A program made the position numbers and the translations under genes. A DNA stretch of 64,000 nucleotides from positions 4,030,001 to 4,094,000 of the forward strand of contig NZ_FNSC01000001.1 in the NCBI RefSeq assembly GCF_900105355.1. Reading direction: 5' to 3'. This document shows, in pieces, positions 33,810 to 45,382 of this stretch (within the stretch, counting starts at the first letter, position 1; the number at the start of each line of letters is the position of its first letter). The notes below the pieces were generated by a model that saw only the letters and a list, made by a program, of their open reading frames with translations, made no database searches and had not been told where the DNA came from. The stretch is from Pseudomonas anguilliseptica. GTDB taxonomy: Bacteria > Pseudomonadota > Gammaproteobacteria > Pseudomonadales > Pseudomonadaceae.

Positions 33810-35446
33810 GTAAGCGCTCCATAGACCCCACCTCCCTCTGGAGAGGTTTTGCGTTTTACAGTGGCGTCGTTGGTTGGCAGTTCCAAGGCAGCAGCGCTTC
33901 GTAGGCTTCAACGCTGTTGGCCAGCGGCAGGCGTTCGAGGACATGGCGCAGCCAGGCGTAGGGCTCCTGGCCATTGGTCTTGGCGGTTTCCACCAGGCTG
34001 TAGAGTTGGGCGCTGGCGGTCGCGCCTTTCGGCGTGTCGCTGAACAGCCAGTTCTTGCGACCTATGACGAAGGGCCGGATCGCGCGCTCGGCAGCGTTGT
34101 TATCGATCTGCAGGTGGCCAGCCTCGATGTAGCGTTCGAGTCGGCTCCAGTTGCTCGCCAGGTAGTTCACTGCTTTGCCCAGGGCATTCTGCGCCGTGAC
34201 CTGCGGCTGGGGTTTCTCCAGCCAGGTCTTGAGCTGATCGAGGAGCGGTAGGCTGTGCTGCTGGCGGCCCCGGTAGCGCTGTTCATCGCTGGCATCCTTA
34301 AGTTCGCGCTCGATGCCGTAGAGCTTGTTGATCATCCCCAACGCGATGTCGGCACGCCCGGTTTTGCCCTTCGGTTGCACCTTTTGCGCTTCGACGAACT
34401 TGCGCCGCGCATGCGCCCAGCAGGCCAGGCGCTCAACACCTTGTTGTGCGGCCACGGCGTTGAGCCGGCGTAATCGTCGGTCATCAGGTAGCCGCGATAA
34501 CCGTCGAGCAGGCGCAGCGGCACCTCCTGCGCGCGGCTGGTTGTGTAGTCGAAGAGGATCACCGGTTTGCCAGGCGGGCCACCGGTCTGCACCCACATCC
34601 AGGAGTGGCTGCTCGGATCGCGCCCAGGCTCCTTGAGCACCTGCACGCGGGTTTCATCGCAGTGGATCACCGGACTGTCCAGCAGCCTGTCGCGCATCAG
34701 GTTGAGCAACGGTTGTAGCAGTTCGCCGCACTGGATCACCCAGCGCGCCAGGGTCTGCCGGGGGATGTCGATGCCATGGCGACTGAGCATCTTTTCGAAG
34801 CGATACAGTGGGATGCCGTCGGCGTATTTGCTGGTCAGCAGCATCGCCAGCACGCTCGGGCTGGCCAGCCTTTTCTCGATCAGTTGGGCCGGTTTGTCAG
34901 CGGTGACCGGCGCGCTTTCGCAGGCCTTGCAGGCATAGGTCTTGCGAATGTGGCGGATCACCTGAACCTGCATCGGGATGATTTCCAGCTGCTCGCTGGT
35001 TTCTTCGCCGATGGCCTGCTTGCGGCAACCGCATTCGCAGGTCAGTTCGTGTTCGGGCAGTTCGTGGATGACCTCGACACGCGGTAGTTCGGCCGGTAAC
35101 GGCTTGCGCTTGCCGCGGCGCTTGGTCGGCGCAACGACTTCTTCCTCGACCTCAGCGGCCGGAGCTTCAGCCGCCGCTTCGGCCAGGCTTTCCGCTTCGT
35201 TGAACATCTCTAGCTGCGGTGAATCCGGGTCGCTGCTCTGCTCGGATTTACGGCCGAACAGGCGCTGGATCAACAGCGCGTTTTGTTCGCGCAGGCGCTC
35301 GATCTGCCCATCCTTGTCCTTGGCCAATTCCTGCGCCGACGACAACACCTCAGCGAGCAATTGCTTGAGCGCGGCGGGGTCATCAGGAAGGGTTTCGGGC
35401 ACAGAAATCATGCCGTGGATTATACCGGCTCAGGTGACGAACCTAG
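33810..35446 (-). mobile_element. IS66-family insertion sequence, copy 3 (inverted, tnpB end missing)
   Basis: The right end (GTAAGCGCTCCATAGACCCC, read from the left) is intact at 33810, inside the unit 3 adsorption gene. The element stops at 35446, in the CTAG of its own tnpB/tnpC junction, where IS5 copy C begins; tnpB and the left end are lost. 1,637 bp remain. Confidence 0.93.
33856..35411 (-). pseudogene. tnpC: IS66 transposase TnpC, frameshifted (copy 3)
   Basis: Has the same one-base deletion after MTDDYAG (at about 34464) and the same CCCAG variant further on as copy 2, so the two copies share a recent parent. It differs from copy 2 at a Lys-Arg-Leu/Lys-Ser-Leu site (IEKRLASPS here as in copy 1). 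Inactive on its own. Confidence 0.92.
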
Positions 35447-36348
35447 GGATGGTCTGAAGTAGCCCTGTATTTCCGGTCAACTTCAGCCTCCGCTGATTTT
35501 GAAAGCGGAAAACTGATCAAAAACGATCAAGTCATCCGCTCATTTCGGTGTTTCTGGCCGCCGCGAGCACCTCGCAGCGGTCATTTCCCACATTACAGGC
35601 GCACCTCTCCTGCATTCGTCAGCAAATGTCGACGGGCCATCCACAGGTTCGACAGGGCGAACAGCGTTACCAGTTGTGCGGTGTTTTTGGCCAGGCCACG
35701 GAAACGCGTCTTCACATAACCGAACTGACGCTTGATCACCCGGAACGGGTGCTCGACCTTGGCGCGAACTTGCGCCTTGGCCTTCTCGATCTTGCGCTTG
35801 GCTTTGTACAGCGCGCTGCGCTTACTCAACGTGTTGTACGTACTGCGGCGGGCTGCGATCTGCCAGATCACTTCACGGCCTTCATGTTCTGGCCGCTTCT
35901 CTACGCCGGTGTAACCCGCGTCGGCACCCACCATGTTTTCTTTGCCGTGTAGCAGCTTGTCGACCTGAGTAACGTCTGCAACATTGGCTGCCGTGCCGAC
36001 CACGCTATGCACTAAACCCGACTCGTCATCGACGCCGATGTGCGCCTTCATGCCGAAGTAATACTGGTTTCCCTTCTTGGTCTGGTGCATTTCCGGGTCA
36101 CGCTTACCGTCCTTGTTCTTGGTCGAACTCGGCGCATTGATCAGCGTGGCATCGACGATGGTGCCTTGGCGCAATGACAAACCGCGGTCACCCAAATAGC
36201 CATTGATGACGGCCAAGATGCCCGCAGCCAGTTCGTGTTTCTCCAGCAATCGGCGGAAGTTGAGGATGGTGGTTTCGTCGGGAATGCGCTCCAGGCTCAG
36301 ACCCGCAAACTGGCGCAGGATGGTGGTCTCGTACAGAGCCTCCTCCAT
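35447..36348 (-). mobile_element. IS5-family insertion sequence, copy C (truncated)
   Basis: 902 bp from the GGATGGTCTGAA end, inserted at CTAG (35443-35446) inside IS66 copy 3. About 290 bp of the transposase-start side are missing; homology stops at 36348 and chromosomal sequence of a membrane protein gene follows. Its sequence is the most divergent of the four copies. Confidence 0.93.
35593..36348 (-). pseudogene. IS5-family transposase, N-terminally truncated (copy C)
   Basis: Codons from MEEALYETTILRQF to the stop remain (about 251 residues, including all three acidic catalytic positions), but the first 75 residues are gone. An ORF continues upstream into antisense of the neighbouring gene; that fusion is an accident of the deletion. 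Confidence 0.9.
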
Positions 36349-36349
36349 A

Positions 36350-36901
36350 TTCCCGGACACGGGCGAGGTAGATGCAAACGTCACCGCGCCGTTTCGCCTT
36401 GAGCCTGGCAGAGTGACGCGCCAGGCAATGGTCAGTGCCGCAATTTTGCTGGGGATCGTTGCGCTGTGTTTGATTGATTCGCGCCTGGCCACGGCGATGG
36501 TCATACCGATTACCGTCGCTTCGCTGCTCAGCCAGTTTGAGCTGACGATGAGCAAGCGGGCAGCTTTCGGGCTGATCGCGCTTAACCTGCTGGGCGGGGT
36601 TGCGGCCTCTCTGGCATTTACCATGATCGAAATGAAGCCCAGTCTCTGGATGGTTACCCCCACGGTGCTGCTGGTAAGCCTGCTGTTTGCCGGCAAGGCG
36701 GTAATGGGTACCACGACGGGCAAGGTATTTGGCGGCGGGCTGACGACCTTTCTGATTCTCTTTGGCCTCGGCGTTTCGCCATTGCCTGGCGAAACGCCGG
36801 AGCTGTTTTCCACGCGAATTGCCTATGTGTTGTTCGCGATTCTGTATGCCTTGTGCATGGCCAGCCTGTTCTGGCCCAAGCCGCGTAACGCCAGCCACTA
36901 A
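36350..36901 (+). pseudogene. FUSC/DUF2955-like membrane protein, 5'-truncated
   Basis: 183 codons with five or so hydrophobic segments (QAMVSAAILLGIVALCLIDS, VIPITVASLLSQFEL, AAFGLIALNLLGGVAASLAF, MVTPTVLLVSLLFAGKAVMG, LTTFLILFGLG). It resembles the C-terminal membrane half of FUSC or DUF2955 aromatic-acid/efflux transporter proteins. The front was removed by the deletion that also cut IS5 copy C. Family assignment is tentative. Confidence 0.65.
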
Positions 36902-36934
36902 TCGCTGTACTGCTGCTAATTCAGGTGCCGTTTT

Positions 36935-37285
36935 ATGCGCAAGCTCTGGAGCAAGTACCTGGCGCTGTTGGATGCCGATTTAAGCGCCAAGATCTTCGAC
37001 AACATCAAAAACCTGTTGGTTTGCGCGCTGTTGCTTGCGGCCGGCACGGATGCATTGCAGGGTAACCATCAACTCTTTATGGGGCTTTGGGCCTCAACCC
37101 TCGCCGGTTGGGGGCTGATTGCAGTGTCGGCGATTTTGCTGCTCCTAAATATCAGCGATGCCCTGCACCGGCTGTCCAAACTGCGCCACCACGTCGCATG
37201 GCAAATTATCCTGTTTTTGATTTATCTCGTCCTGGCTGTACGCCTAGTGGAAATCGTCTGGAGTTTCAGGGCGGTGTCGGTGTAG
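36935..37285 (+). CDS. Small membrane protein, unknown function
   Basis: A 116-residue protein with three predicted membrane helices (about 27-45, 48-72 and 90-112) after a charged N-terminus (MRKLWSKYLALLDADLSAKI). It starts 33 bp after the truncated membrane protein gene on the same strand and was probably co-transcribed with it. Possible ribosome site AGGTG. I do not recognise the family. Confidence 0.7.
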   Translation: MRKLWSKYLALLDADLSAKIFDNIKNLLVCALLLAAGTDALQGNHQLFMGLWASTLAGWGLIAVSAILLLLNISDALHRLSKLRHHVAWQIILFLIYLVLAVRLVEIVWSFRAVSV

Positions 37286-37365
37286 CACGGTGTTTTGACA
37301 CGCCCTGCACGTCACTGACTCGCGCTATAAACAGCGCCGGCACTTATGGGCGTTGGCGCATTGGC

Positions 37366-37917
37366 TCAGCTGGTTTGCGTACAGCTCGGTTGCCCTGCGG
37401 AATAACGAACCCCGGGGCTAACTGCCGCGTTGAACTCTTTTAACGCGGATGAGCCAATCAACAGAGGGAATTCAAACGCACTGCGATCCGTCAGATTGAC
37501 CTCGATATTTTTCAGCTCAGCGCCCACGCAAATATCCATCTCAACTACCGGACGCACTGTATACAGCTGTTTGTCGCCTGGTTTGCGATCATCGGCGCGG
37601 CGCTTGATGTAGCTCATTCGCGTCAACGGCTTTTCGATGACCTGTGCTTGTTTGGGGTTTTCCATACCTAACTGGAAACGTACCCACTCACCACCATCGC
37701 GCTTGAACATTTCAATATTTTTAGCGCTTAGCGAAGCGGTCTCGGCACCGGTGTCGAGTTTTGCGGGTAGGTTTAACGCCAGTTCCTGTAACGCAATCTG
37801 TTCGTGCAGACCGTAAATCTGTGGCTGGTTTGCCATCGCACCGGTTGTAAACAGCGCGGCGCAGAGTGTCACTGCAGCCGTGATCTGCTTGCGGGGTACG
37901 AAGGTAAGAACTGGCAT
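37366..37917 (-). CDS. Retropepsin-like aspartic protease family protein (PF05618 type)
   Basis: A 183-residue exported protein; signal peptide to about residue 29 (ALFTTGAMA before NQPQIYG). The motif LPAKLDTGAETASLSA is the D-T/S-G active-site loop of the family once annotated as ATP-dependent zinc protease, and FEFPLLIGSSALKEFNAAVSP matches its conserved end. Periplasmic members are linked to cell-surface processing; the cytoplasmic relative RimB acts on ribosomal protein modification. GGAGC lies before the ATG. A strong terminator separates it from katG upstream. Confidence 0.85.
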   Translation of the reverse strand: MPVLTFVPRKQITAAVTLCAALFTTGAMANQPQIYGLHEQIALQELALNLPAKLDTGAETASLSAKNIEMFKRDGGEWVRFQLGMENPKQAQVIEKPLTRMSYIKRRADDRKPGDKQLYTVRPVVEMDICVGAELKNIEVNLTDRSAFEFPLLIGSSALKEFNAAVSPGVRYSAGQPSCTQTS

Positions 37918-38004
37918 AACGAGGCTCCGTTTCGGCTAGAAAGTGAAGCCACAGTAACGGGGCTGGCTGAACTGAACCTGAATCAGCCATGTGCACAGAA
38001 AATC

Positions 38005-38032
38005 GCCCCGCCACGGGTAACCGTGGCGGGGC
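38005..38032 (-). terminator. Terminator after katG
   Basis: A perfect 12-bp stem (GCCCCGCCACGG / CCGTGGCGGGGC) with a 4-base loop, followed on the minus strand by GATTTTC. It lies 31 bp after the katG stop. Confidence 0.85.
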
Positions 38033-38063
38033 GAGGTTTGTTGCGTTAAAGCGTTTTATCCGG

Positions 38064-40292
<2,229 letters not shown>

Positions 40293-40380
40293 TCACCTAA
40301 CGGGGTGGACTCAGCTTGGTAGCTGGACTGCAAACGAGCCAATAGGATTTGGGTATGACCGTTATAGTAGTCCGGGTATA

Positions 40381-40402
40381 TGACTCAGTGACTATAGAGT
40401 CA
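40381..40402. promoter_or_regulatory. Inverted repeat upstream of katG
   Basis: TGACTC and GAGTCA form a perfect inverted repeat with a 10-bp spacer between the divergent katG (minus) and the 69-aa gene (plus). It may be an operator. It does not clearly match an OxyR site. Confidence 0.4.
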
Positions 40403-40477
40403 CAACCGTAAAGCAGCTGATAAAGTGGCGAGCATTGGCACCTATTTGCGTCGAAATTAACCGTTCCTATTCACCCT

Positions 40478-40687
40478 ATGATGAGCGCATGCACCGTGGA
40501 ACAGAGCAACCAAACACCACCTGCCAGTGACGCCGACGTACTGGCTTATATGCAGCGTCAACTGCGCTCCGGCCGAGTCAAAACCAGCGTACTGGTGAGC
40601 TTGACGCAAAAGGAATTTGCCGATGTCAGCCATGAGCGCATCGTGCAGTGCTTCAATCAGCTGGACTCTTCCCTACTCAAACGCTGA
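40478..40687 (+). CDS. Small hypothetical protein, 69 aa
   Basis: MMSACTVEQSNQTPPASDAD... LKR. Divergent from katG by about 200 bp. The middle (LAYMQRQLRSGRVKTSVLVSLTQKEFADVSHERIVQCFNQL) is helical and soluble, somewhat like small HTH-type proteins. No clear ribosome site. It ends 25 bp before the broken cupin gene. Confidence 0.6.
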   Translation: MMSACTVEQSNQTPPASDADVLAYMQRQLRSGRVKTSVLVSLTQKEFADVSHERIVQCFNQLDSSLLKR

Positions 40688-40712
40688 GCCTGGACAAGAC
40701 AAGGAGCACAGG

Positions 40713-41111
40713 ATGAGCGCCGAGCAGCCTGAAAACATTCTGCACACCTATCTGCATGTGCAAGACGGCGGAAAAACTGAGTAGGCTGCCGTTACCGAGC
40801 AGTTCTGGAGAGACCTGGTCAGCGGCACCCGGCCTGAGCTGGACCAGGGCAGGTTGATGTCTGCCTTCAGCTTTTCGGCAGACTGGCCCAGCTGGGAATG
40901 CCATCCAGCTGGTGAAGAGCTGGTCATGTTGCTAAGTGGCAGTGCAGTGTTGCTGCTTGAAGAAGCAGACGGCGAGCGCGAACTACTGCTTGATACGGTT
41001 GGCAGCTACGTTCTGGTGCCACAGGGTGTATGGCATACGGCCAGAACTATGCAGCCCACCACTCTACTGTTTCTTACGCCTGGTGCCGGCACCGAACATC
41101 GTCCTGTCTGA
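40713..41111 (+). pseudogene. Cupin domain protein with an in-frame amber stop
   Basis: ATG 40713 has AAGGAG nine bases ahead and opens MSAEQPENILHTYLHVQDGGKTE, then a TAG at 40782-40784 interrupts the frame. It continues without a shift as AAVTEQFWRDLVSGTRPELDQGRLMSAF..., a small cupin: HPAGEELVMLLSGSAVLLLE and VGSYVLVPQGVWHTART carry the two cupin motifs (His, Glu, His). A shorter protein could start at 40854/40857, but the good ribosome site belongs to the full frame. Confidence 0.8.
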
Positions 41112-41613
41112 CCCAGCAGGCACTGGCGCGTTCTACCCGGTACTGGAAGCAGTTGAATTTGGAGCGAATGTGCACGTAGGCCTCGCTGGAGTCGCGAAGA
41201 ATCTGTTGCCAGACTGCAGTTAGCACATTGCCTGACACTACCTGGCCGTTGTCATAACGAATCCAGCCATCACCGCCGTAACCGCGGACAACTGCCTGCT
41301 CCAGATAGGCAAACCAAGCCGGCAATATCTCGTGTTCGTAGCGCTCTCAAGGCTGCTCATGCAGAAAGATCGGTCCGGTTTCGGCATAGGGCTGCAGCGT
41401 CGCAAAGGGTCGGTAAGCAAGCACCAGTTTGACTGCCCCCGGGGTTATCAGCTTCAAACAATGTCGACAGGGATTGGCCAGCCCTTCAGCCGTTCGTTGC
41501 ACGGGCAACTGGCCATTGGCATCCTGGCCGCCCTGCCAGATATGCATGGCCTCGGCACTGGCGATGCCGCGAACACGTAATACAACAGGTGCTGCATCGG
41601 TGGATGGGTTCAT
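41074..41613 (-). pseudogene. DUF1203 family protein with an in-frame opal stop
   Basis: The start MNPSTDAAPVVLRVRGIASA at 41613 has AAGGAG upstream. The conserved PCRHCLKLITPGAVKLVLAY and YAETGPIFLHEQP are followed by TGA at 41347-41349, then the same frame continues ERYEHEILPAWFAYLEQAVV and AYVHIRSKFNCFQYRVERA, the normal DUF1203 end. A single CGA-to-TGA type change would explain it. Its 3' end overlaps the convergent cupin gene by 38 bp. Function of the family is unknown. Confidence 0.8.
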
Positions 41614-41770
41614 CGCCCAGCTCCTTTTCACAGGGTGTGCGACAGACCTTAGCCAGCTGAAATTCTGCCCGCTATGCACTTCTGGCTTTCAAACTTCAGG
41701 GCTTTTGCTCAACGCCTGGTGTGCCGTTATGCTCGCGCAACCTAATGCCTTGTTAGAGGGCGCATTACTT

Positions 41771-42175
41771 ATGTTTGGCAAATTACTGGTGACCCTTGGC
41801 ATCGTGTTTTATGCCGTGGTGGTACCGATCTTCGAGTTGAACGATTCGCATGTCTTCAACCCCAGCTGGACGGCGCATGCGCGGTTGCATGAGGTCTGGC
41901 AGCTGGCGACCAATTGCGCAATTGGTCTGTACTCGTTCTGGTTGGTGTGGTGTAGGGGCAACCTGCGCTTGAGCAGCCTGATGACCCTCTTCGTCACCGG
42001 CGGCTTTCTTTTGGCCTATGCCTTACGTAACCTCTATGGCGGTTCAATGGTGTTATCCGATGGTTCGGAAAAAATGATCCTGGGCATCAATCTGGGCTTG
42101 TTTGCCTATTCGCTGGCGATCATCCTTGCGCTGCTGGCCCTGTATCTGGATCGTTCAAACAGGTCTGCAACTTAA
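41771..42175 (+). CDS. Hypothetical four-helix membrane protein
   Basis: A 134-residue protein with about four hydrophobic segments: LLVTLGIVFYAVVVPIFEL, LATNCAIGLYSFWLVWC, LMTLFVTGGFLLAYAL and GLFAYSLAIILALLALYL. ATG 41771 was chosen because the membrane segments start right there; a longer in-frame ORF runs antisense to the DUF1203 gene. GAGGG lies about ten bases before. Function unknown. Confidence 0.7.
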   Translation: MFGKLLVTLGIVFYAVVVPIFELNDSHVFNPSWTAHARLHEVWQLATNCAIGLYSFWLVWCRGNLRLSSLMTLFVTGGFLLAYALRNLYGGSMVLSDGSEKMILGINLGLFAYSLAIILALLALYLDRSNRSAT

Positions 42176-42248
42176 CTCTGTGCCACGCATCTGATACGTC
42201 GACACAATACTGCCCTAACCAACGCGCCAGGCCCTTTCGGAGATTCAG

Positions 42249-42749
42249 ATGTCCCGCGCCACCTCGCTCATGCCCCTGCTCGCCCTGATTACGCTCGCCT
42301 GTTTTGCCATGCTCGGCGGGGCCTTGCTGCTGCAGCATTTAGCCGGTTGGGAGCCCTGCACCCTGTGCATTCAGATTCGCCTATGGCTGCTCTGTGGTGG
42401 CGTTGTCAGCCTGCTGATTCTGGCGCTAGAAGCCCTCGGTCTGCGCTGGCTGACCTTGCCGCTATGGCCCTTGCTGTTGGCCGCTGCGGGTATGGCGGTG
42501 TATGACAACACGCACCTGGTGCTGATCGAAACCGGCGTGCTGGAAAGTTCCAGCTGCTCGCCGTTTCCTTTCTACGCCTTTTATCTGCCGCTGCATGACT
42601 GGCTACCCAGCGTATTTATGAGCGCTGGTGTGTGCGGGCAGAACGACTACAACATTCTCGGTCTGTCGTTTACCTACTGGACCCTGCTCAGCGTCGCCCT
42701 TCTCTTGGCCCTATGTCTGTTTGCTGCCTGGCGCGCCGTGCGCCGCTGA
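42249..42749 (+). CDS. dsbB: Disulfide bond formation protein B
   Basis: A 166-residue inner-membrane thiol oxidase with four helices. The first periplasmic loop has C37-T-L-C40, and the second has C103 and C129, the four Cys that pass electrons from DsbA to quinone. Length and Cys spacing are normal. GGAG six bases before the ATG. It restores DsbA for periplasmic disulfide formation. Confidence 0.93.
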   Translation: MSRATSLMPLLALITLACFAMLGGALLLQHLAGWEPCTLCIQIRLWLLCGGVVSLLILALEALGLRWLTLPLWPLLLAAAGMAVYDNTHLVLIETGVLESSSCSPFPFYAFYLPLHDWLPSVFMSAGVCGQNDYNILGLSFTYWTLLSVALLLALCLFAAWRAVRR

Positions 42750-44054
<1,305 letters not shown>

Positions 44055-44315
44055 GAACCTGCGCGCTAGAGCCCTGCTTTCAACGCAGTAGGGCCTAGGC
44101 GCAGCAGTTCGTGAGCTGGTTCTAAGACGTGCGCCATCGCACTCCACGGCTGCGCCAAGTGCAGTAACCTCCGCGCCGCTCAAACTAACCCCTTCTATCG
44201 CCCCAGGCTAATCACCCGGAGCGCTGGCAAAAAGCCGCTACGCTGAAAGTGCGTATAGCGTCTGATGATCCCGATTATTCAAGACTGCTCACCTGCCTCA
44301 ACCAAAGACTCTCCT

Positions 44316-45323
44316 ATGTTCAAGTCGATTGTTGCTATAGCCATTGGCACCCTGCTGTTCAGTGCATTCAACCTTTGCCACGCTCAAGAACAGGAGCCCA
44401 TCCTGATCAAGTTTGTCCATGTCGCCGATGAGCAGACGCCCAAGGGCCAGGGTGCCTTACTGTTCAAACAGTTGGTCGATCAGCGCCTGGCAGGCAAAGT
44501 CAATGTCGAGGTTTACCCGACATCCAGCCTATTTGGCGATGACAACGAATTGCAGGCTCTGGCCAACAACGAGGTGCAACTGTTGGCACCGTCACTGGCC
44601 AAGTTCGAGAAATACACCAAACAGTTGCAGGTATTCGACCTGCCCTTCCTGTTCGATGATCTGGACGCCGTCACACGTTTCCAGAAGCGCGCCAAAGGCC
44701 GCCAATTGCTGCGCTCCATGGAGGCGCACAACATCATTGGCCTGGCGTATTGGCATAACGGCATGAAGCAGCTCTCAGCAACTAAAGCGCTGCAAGTGCC
44801 CAGTGATGCAGCGGGGCTGAAGTTCCGTATTCAGCCCTCCAGTGTGCTGGAAGCGCAGTTCTATCAAATCGGTGCGGCGCCGTTGGCGATGCCTTTTGCC
44901 GAGGTCTTCGCTGCGCTGCAAAACGGTAAGGTACAGGGCACCGAGAATGCCTGGTCGAACATCTACACCAAACAACTGCACACATTGCAGCCTTTTATCA
45001 CCGAGACCAACCACGGCGCACTCGACTACATGCTAGTCAGCAACCAGCGCTTCTGGTTTTCCATTCCTCACCAGATTCGCAGCGAGCTGGAAGCCATCAT
45101 CGATGAGGGGAGTTTCGCGGTGAACCGTCAATCCGAAGAGGCCAACCGTGCAGACCGTCAGCGTATCGAGGCGTCCGGCAGCAGCCAGATCATCACCCTG
45201 ACTGACGAACAACGCGCTGCCTGGCGTGCCGCCATGCAACCGGTTTGGCAGCAGTTTGAGGCCGAGATCGGCGCAGACATACTCAAAGCCGCGCAAACGG
45301 TTAACCGCAAATCCCGCGACTAA
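44316..45323 (+). CDS. TRAP transporter substrate-binding protein, DctP family
   Basis: A 335-residue periplasmic protein. Signal peptide 1-22 (MFKSIVAIAIGTLLFSAFNL, CHA), then EPILIKFVHVADEQTPKGQG, the [26 protein letters not shown] block and MPFAEVFAALQNGKVQGTEN, typical of C4-dicarboxylate-type DctP. ATG 44316 was chosen over 44265 so that the signal peptide is N-terminal. No DctQ or DctM membrane genes are in the window, so it must use a distant permease or act as a sensor partner. It is a tandem duplicate of the upstream frameshifted gene. Confidence 0.88.
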   Translation: MFKSIVAIAIGTLLFSAFNLCHAQEQEPILIKFVHVADEQTPKGQGALLFKQLVDQRLAGKVNVEVYPTSSLFGDDNELQALANNEVQLLAPSLAKFEKYTKQLQVFDLPFLFDDLDAVTRFQKRAKGRQLLRSMEAHNIIGLAYWHNGMKQLSATKALQVPSDAAGLKFRIQPSSVLEAQFYQIGAAPLAMPFAEVFAALQNGKVQGTENAWSNIYTKQLHTLQPFITETNHGALDYMLVSNQRFWFSIPHQIRSELEAIIDEGSFAVNRQSEEANRADRQRIEASGSSQIITLTDEQRAAWRAAMQPVWQQFEAEIGADILKAAQTVNRKSRD

Positions 45324-45336
45324 TCCTCCCCTAAAC

Positions 45337-45377
45337 CTCAAGCGTCAGTTCGGTGGTTATCCGTACTGACGCTTGAG
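45337..45377. terminator. Bidirectional hairpin between dctP-like gene and opmB
   Basis: A perfect 13-bp stem (CTCAAGCGTCAGT / ACTGACGCTTGAG) with a 15-base loop between two convergent genes. Confidence 0.75.
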
Positions 45378-45382
45378 TTCGC

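Noticed and set aside
14658..35446. A mobile composite transposon bounded by the two IS66 copies
   Set aside because: Copy 3 lacks one end, both transposases are frameshifted and there is no outer target duplication. Recombination or deletion explains the layout better.
35593..36813. 406-residue fused ORF across IS5 copy C and the FUSC-like gene
   Set aside because: The front is antisense to the membrane protein gene; the fusion is created by the deletion junction.
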